DNA from: Geobacillus thermocatenulatus
Lineage (GTDB): Bacteria; Bacillota; Bacilli; Bacillales; Anoxybacillaceae
NCBI RefSeq assembly: GCF_002217655.1
Contig: NZ_NEWK01000002.1
Coordinates: 311,164 to 375,163 of the forward strand
Reading direction: 5' to 3'
Length of the DNA: 64,000 bases
Below the pieces are notes generated by a model. It searched no databases and was not told the DNA's origin. It saw only the letters and a program-made list of their open reading frames with translations. Below, piece by piece: positions 60,499 through 64,000 of the stretch. A program made the position numbers and the translations under genes. Position 1 is the stretch's first letter, and every line of letters begins with the position of its first letter.

Positions 60499-61856
60499 AT
60501 GCGCACGTCCTTCCCTTCTTCTTTTTGGTACGCCCAATCCAACAGCTGCACCGTATGGACGATTTTTTGGCTTCGCCCGTATTTTTTCACGCCAAGCGCC
60601 ATTTGCAGCATGCAGCCTGGATTGCCCATGGAAATGAGCTCCACCTCTTGCGGCACGTGTTGCATTTTGCTCTCAAGCACCGCTTGTGCCATGTCCGGAT
60701 GGGTGATGTTGTAAATCCCCGCGCTGCCGCAGCAACGATCGGCGTTTGGCATGGCGACCATTTCCATCCCCGGAATGCTTTCAATCAAAGCGCGCGGCTC
60801 TTGGCGGATGCCCTGGCCATGGGCGAGGTGACATGCATCATGGTAGGTGAGGCGCACGTTCAGTTCGGCTTTCGGCGGTTTGAAGCCCGTGTCATGCAAA
60901 AATTTGGACACATCCTCAACTTTGGCGGCAAATTGCTCCGCCTTTTCATGCCATTCCGGATCATGGCGGAACAGTTCCGGATACTCTTTCAACATGCAGC
61001 CGCAGCCGGCGGCGTTAACGATGACATGGTCGACATCTTGAAACGCCTCAATATTTTGCTTGGCGAGCTTCCGGCCCGTTTCGCGGTCGCCGGCGTGCAC
61101 ATGGAGCGCCCCGCAGCACGTCTGATTCGGGACGATGACGACGTCGTTCCCATTCCGGGTTAAAACGCGGATCGTCGCTTCATTAATGTCACTAAACATC
61201 ACATCCATCACACAGCCGGTCAAAATCGCAACCGTCCGCTTCGTTTCCCCTTTCGCCTTAATGAGCGGCTGGTGTCGATACTTTTTCCGCACCGGCGTGC
61301 CGACCTCCGGCAAAATGGCCTCCATCTCGGCCAAATGATCCGGCATCACCTTGAGCAGCCCCGTTTTGCGCGCCACCGTCTGCAGCCCGCTTTTTTGGTA
61401 CCATTTCAGCAGGCGGCCGAGCCAATCGAGACGCGACGGATGCGGAAACACCCCTTTTAAGAACAAGTCGCTGACAAACGCCTTCCAACCAGTAAGCGGC
61501 ACCGCCTGGCGAAGCTGGCCGCGCACTTGTTCAATGAGGCCGCCGACATCGACATCCGCCGGACAGGCCGTCGTGCAGGCGCGGCAATCCAAGCACGTAA
61601 AAATCGGGTCAAGCAAATCAGGCGTCAGCTCAAGCTTTCCTTCGCCGACCGACTTCATCAAATGAACGCGGCCGCGCGGGGAGTGCTGCTCTTGGCCGGT
61701 TTGTTCGTACGTCGGACACGATTCCAAACACATGCCACAATGAACGCAATCAGCCCACTTGCTCGGGTCCGGCAAATCGTGAAATCGATAGTTGCCGAGG
61801 CTCGCTGTCGCACACGCCGGGCTGTCCGCCCGCTCATTGGTCATCGTGCTCATCAT
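60495..61856 (-). CDS. glcF: Glycolate oxidase iron-sulfur subunit GlcF
   Basis: A 453-aa electron-transfer subunit with two [4Fe-4S] motifs (CVHCGMCLESCPTYE and CLDCRACTTACPADVD) and the CCG-type cysteine repeats CCGALHVHAG and CCGSAGIYN that bind a further cluster or haem partner. GGGGGG before ATGATG and a TAATG overlap with glcE give translational coupling. It passes electrons to the quinone pool. Confidence 0.92.
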   Translation of the reverse strand: MMSTMTNERADSPACATASLGNYRFHDLPDPSKWADCVHCGMCLESCPTYEQTGQEQHSPRGRVHLMKSVGEGKLELTPDLLDPIFTCLDCRACTTACPADVDVGGLIEQVRGQLRQAVPLTGWKAFVSDLFLKGVFPHPSRLDWLGRLLKWYQKSGLQTVARKTGLLKVMPDHLAEMEAILPEVGTPVRKKYRHQPLIKAKGETKRTVAILTGCVMDVMFSDINEATIRVLTRNGNDVVIVPNQTCCGALHVHAGDRETGRKLAKQNIEAFQDVDHVIVNAAGCGCMLKEYPELFRHDPEWHEKAEQFAAKVEDVSKFLHDTGFKPPKAELNVRLTYHDACHLAHGQGIRQEPRALIESIPGMEMVAMPNADRCCGSAGIYNITHPDMAQAVLESKMQHVPQEVELISMGNPGCMLQMALGVKKYGRSQKIVHTVQLLDWAYQKEEGKDVRI

Positions 61857-63178
61857 TAAATCCCCCCAATAAAGCGTTGATCGTTGACCGTTTTGTTCGG
61901 ATCGATTTTCCGCTTAATGCCTTCGAGCAAGAAAAAATACGCCGGCTTTCCTCCCCAGACGTCGACGCGCTGGCGCAGCGAAAGCGGCAAATGTTTCACG
62001 ATCGCATAGCCGCCAAGGCGAACCGCGGTTTGGCGCAGCTCCTCGATCGCGGTCAACACTCCCTCTTCGCCGCCGTGCATATACGCCTGACAAAGCCCGT
62101 GGCCCAATCCGCCATGCGCCTCGATGCGGACATGGCAACGGTCAGCAATTAAAACGCTTTCACGTAAGATGGAGAGTACATCCAAGTTGACAACCCCGAT
62201 TTTCACTGCCGCTTCCACACCGTTTTCCGCCATCGCCAGACGCCCGTTTGGCGCCGCTGTATAAAACGTCCGCCAAAAGGCGGAAGCCTCCTCGCCGACT
62301 AAAATAGACATTTCCACCGCTTTCGGCCGCAGTCGTTCCACCCAATGCTCTTGGTAATGGACGGCGTTTTCCACATCTTCAAACCCGATCACAAGCGTAT
62401 AAACCGGTTGTCCCGTCAACCGCTCGGAAAGCGCCGGGTTAAGCAGTTCAAAGCAAACCGGCTCCATCATCGTATCAAGGAAGGAAACCGCAAATGAGCG
62501 AATATCATGAACATCGCCGGTTGGAAACGACAATAAAACAACGCTTTCGTATTTCGGCAGCGGCCGGAGCTTGAGTGTGATCTCGCTCAACACGCCAAGC
62601 GTTCCCATCGCCCCGATGAACAGTTTGTTCATATCATAGCCGGCGACGTTTTTCACGACTTTGCCGCCTGAACGGATGATCGTCCCATCTGGGTACACGA
62701 TGCGCAGCCCGATGACGGAATCGCGCGCCGATCCGTAGCCGAGCCGCTTCGGGCCGCTGTCATTCGCCGCAATCACTCCGCCGATCGTCGCTTCCTCCGG
62801 CCAAAACGGATCCAAGGCGACCTTTTGCCGATACGGGGCGAGCGCGCGCTGCAAATCGCCAAATTTCGTTCCTGCCTTAACGGTGACCGTCATATCAGCG
62901 GCCGCATGTTCGACGATGCCGGTATACTGTTCAAGCGACAACAAGATGTCCGCCTGTTCCCGTTGCCCGCCAAACCCCCGTTTTGTGCCGCGTCCAGCGA
63001 TGACGACTTTTTTGTCATGGCGGTCGGCATAGCGGAGCACCGCAGCGATTTCTTCCTCTGTTCGTGGATAGACGGCCACCGCCCCATCATTGCCGAGGGG
63101 ATGGAACGATTCATTCCGTTTGATCTGTTCTGGATGCAAAAACGCCTGCAGCTCCTCAATCCATGTCAATGAAAGCAT
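61856..63178 (-). CDS. glcE: Glycolate oxidase FAD-binding subunit GlcE
   Basis: A 440-aa PCMH-type protein: RGTKRGFGGQREQADILLSLEQ and GGVIAANDSGPKRLGYGSARDSVIGLRIVYPDG bind FAD. It is longer than E. coli GlcE but matches the bacillary form. AAGGAGGGCGCTC precedes the ATG at 63178, and the operator overlaps the region just upstream, so the repressor could block initiation. First gene of glcE-glcF-glcD. Confidence 0.87.
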   Translation of the reverse strand: MLSLTWIEELQAFLHPEQIKRNESFHPLGNDGAVAVYPRTEEEIAAVLRYADRHDKKVVIAGRGTKRGFGGQREQADILLSLEQYTGIVEHAAADMTVTVKAGTKFGDLQRALAPYRQKVALDPFWPEEATIGGVIAANDSGPKRLGYGSARDSVIGLRIVYPDGTIIRSGGKVVKNVAGYDMNKLFIGAMGTLGVLSEITLKLRPLPKYESVVLLSFPTGDVHDIRSFAVSFLDTMMEPVCFELLNPALSERLTGQPVYTLVIGFEDVENAVHYQEHWVERLRPKAVEMSILVGEEASAFWRTFYTAAPNGRLAMAENGVEAAVKIGVVNLDVLSILRESVLIADRCHVRIEAHGGLGHGLCQAYMHGGEEGVLTAIEELRQTAVRLGGYAIVKHLPLSLRQRVDVWGGKPAYFFLLEGIKRKIDPNKTVNDQRFIGGI

Positions 63179-63192
63179 GAGCGCCCTCCTTC

Positions 63193-63217
63193 GTTTCGTA
63201 ATAAGAAACATCGTTTC
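63193..63217 (-). promoter_or_regulatory. IclR-type operator before glcE
   Basis: Same GTTTC-N7-GAAAC-N3-GTTTC arrangement as before glcB. The N7 spacers are exact reverse complements of each other (GTAATAA here, TTATTAC there). It ends 14 bp before the glcE start, next to the ribosome-binding site. Confidence 0.65.
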
Positions 63218-63271
63218 TTTTTATCTGCAAAAAAAGCGAACCGCTCGAACCGTTTTCTTTATCAGGCGGAG

Positions 63272-63298
63272 GATGTCCCAAAAGAATCAGGACACCTT
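63272..63298 (-). terminator. Terminator between the dehydrogenase and glcE
   Basis: GG-TGTCC pairs with GGACA-CC (one mismatch) over about 10 nt, followed by TTTT on the + strand. It is a divergent member of the GGTGTCC stem group seen at 5939 and 41320. Confidence 0.5.
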
Positions 63299-63421
63299 TT
63301 CTGATCACCGTCATATATACAAGTGATTTAGCGCAAAACAACCTTTGGAGCCAACCCTCCCTGCTACTTCTATTAAACCATCGCTCCTCCATTTTTTCAA
63401 CGAATTTTTCGAATTTGACGA

Positions 63422-64000
63422 TCATTTTGTCCATTCTGTCTCTTTTACCACCACCCCGACCCGCTGTTCGAGCGGCTGGATGACCGCTGACATATCCAAA
63501 TCGGCAAAACCGGCGGCGATCGCTTCGGCAAACGCTTTTTCCGCCTGAACGCCAAGACGGTGGCCAAGGCCGATCTCGTCCATCAACTCGTTCGCCAGGC
63601 GCACGTCCTTATGCACATACTTCACCGCCCCGCCAGGAGTGAATCGACGCGGCAACACGAACTGCTCCATATGGCGGCGCAACATCCGGCTGTCTCCGTA
63701 GCTTTCTTTTAACAGCCGATACAGCTTCCCGGCATGAAGCCCATAAGCGACGCCAGCGACCATCGCTTCCGCCGCGGCGACGGAATGGACAGCGACTAAG
63801 TACTGGTTGATCACTTTCGCCGCGCTGCCGGCGCCGCTTTCCCCTAAATATTCGACCGTTTTTCCCAGCACACCGAGCAACGGGCGCACCTGCTCCCATG
63901 CTTCTTTCGCTCCGCCGACCATGATTGTCAGCGCCCCTTGCTCCGCCCCTTCCGGACCGCCGCTTACTGGCGCATCCAAATAGGCGACACCGCGCTCACC
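63422..64000 (-). CDS. 3-hydroxyisobutyrate/tartronate-semialdehyde reductase family, 5' end outside window
   Basis: At least 192 C-terminal residues of an NAD(P)-dependent beta-hydroxyacid dehydrogenase. The visible motifs are LDAPVSGGPEGAEQGALTIMVGG (substrate-binding) and GAGSAAKVINQYLVAVH (catalytic Lys). A tartronate-semialdehyde reductase role would suit glyoxylate metabolism; 3-hydroxyisobutyrate dehydrogenase is equally possible. The Rossmann domain is outside the window. Confidence 0.85.
   Translation of the reverse strand, partial: GERGVAYLDAPVSGGPEGAEQGALTIMVGGAKEAWEQVRPLLGVLGKTVEYLGESGAGSAAKVINQYLVAVHSVAAAEAMVAGVAYGLHAGKLYRLLKESYGDSRMLRRHMEQFVLPRRFTPGGAVKYVHKDVRLANELMDEIGLGHRLGVQAEKAFAEAIAAGFADLDMSAVIQPLEQRVGVVVKETEWTK

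Noticed and set aside
60477-61163. 228-codon + strand ORF
   Set aside because: Antisense to glcF, which has clear Fe-S motifs.
1-64000. CRISPR array or tRNA genes
   Set aside because: No regularly spaced repeats were seen; I recognised no tRNA, though without a scan one could be missed.

Overview
The window looks like a chromosome segment of a thermophilic spore-forming Bacillota, most likely Geobacillus or a close relative. The reasons are moderately high GC, strong AGGAGG-type ribosome-binding sites, sporulation genes (small acid-soluble spore proteins, cotD, three YjcZ-type microproteins) and blocks that keep Bacillus subtilis gene order: yodL/yozD/yodN, yneN-sspN-tlp-yneP-yneQ, bpsA-bpsB-dynA-ypbS and ypwA-ypvA-ypsC-rnpB-gpsB-cotD-mrfB-mrfA. 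No virus, plasmid or CRISPR array is visible.

Layout. 0-16.6 kb: threonine ammonia-lyase, a free-standing alanyl-tRNA editing protein, a sporulation-type histidine kinase, a MATE exporter, RarD flanked by YjcZ microproteins, a CorA, a CDF metal exporter, a VanY/LdcB-type peptidase, deoD, yodL and yppC. 16.6-19.3 kb: yozD and yodN, then an IS graveyard bounded by 13-bp inverted repeats and a 6-bp target duplication. 19.3-29.7 kb: yozE, bioB, a flavoprotein, a second CorA behind an unusual leader, the yne/SASP cluster and a sulfurtransferase. 29.7-36.4 kb: the alkylpyrone genes bpsA-bpsB with the dynamin dynA, then a 242-bp highly palindromic element and a 21-residue-repeat coiled-coil protein. 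36.4-41.4 kb: xpt-pbuX under a guanine riboswitch, and a ba3-type oxidase operon behind a well-placed FNR-type site. 41.4-53.4 kb: ypwA, ypvA, a frameshifted TnpB element, ypsC, rnpB, gpsB, an IS110 5'-end remnant, cotD and the mitomycin-repair pair mrfB/mrfA. 53.4-64 kb: a glycolate/glyoxylate island with an IclR regulator, a fumarylacetoacetase-family hydrolase, malic enzyme, malate synthase G, glycolate oxidase subunits E-F-D and a hydroxyacid dehydrogenase cut by the window end.

How the genes work together. In the last island glycolate is oxidised to glyoxylate (GlcDEF), condensed with acetyl-CoA (GlcB) and the malate decarboxylated (malic enzyme). The same three-half-site operator precedes glcB and glcE, which makes the neighbouring IclR protein a candidate regulator of both. 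The oxidase operon has a promoter without a clear -35 and an FNR-like box at -41.5, suggesting low-oxygen induction. The most unusual regulatory region is the leader of the second corA: a 44-codon ORF with an EPEPE motif, a 19-bp stem over its start codon, and two mutually exclusive hairpins, one of which hides the corA ribosome-binding site.
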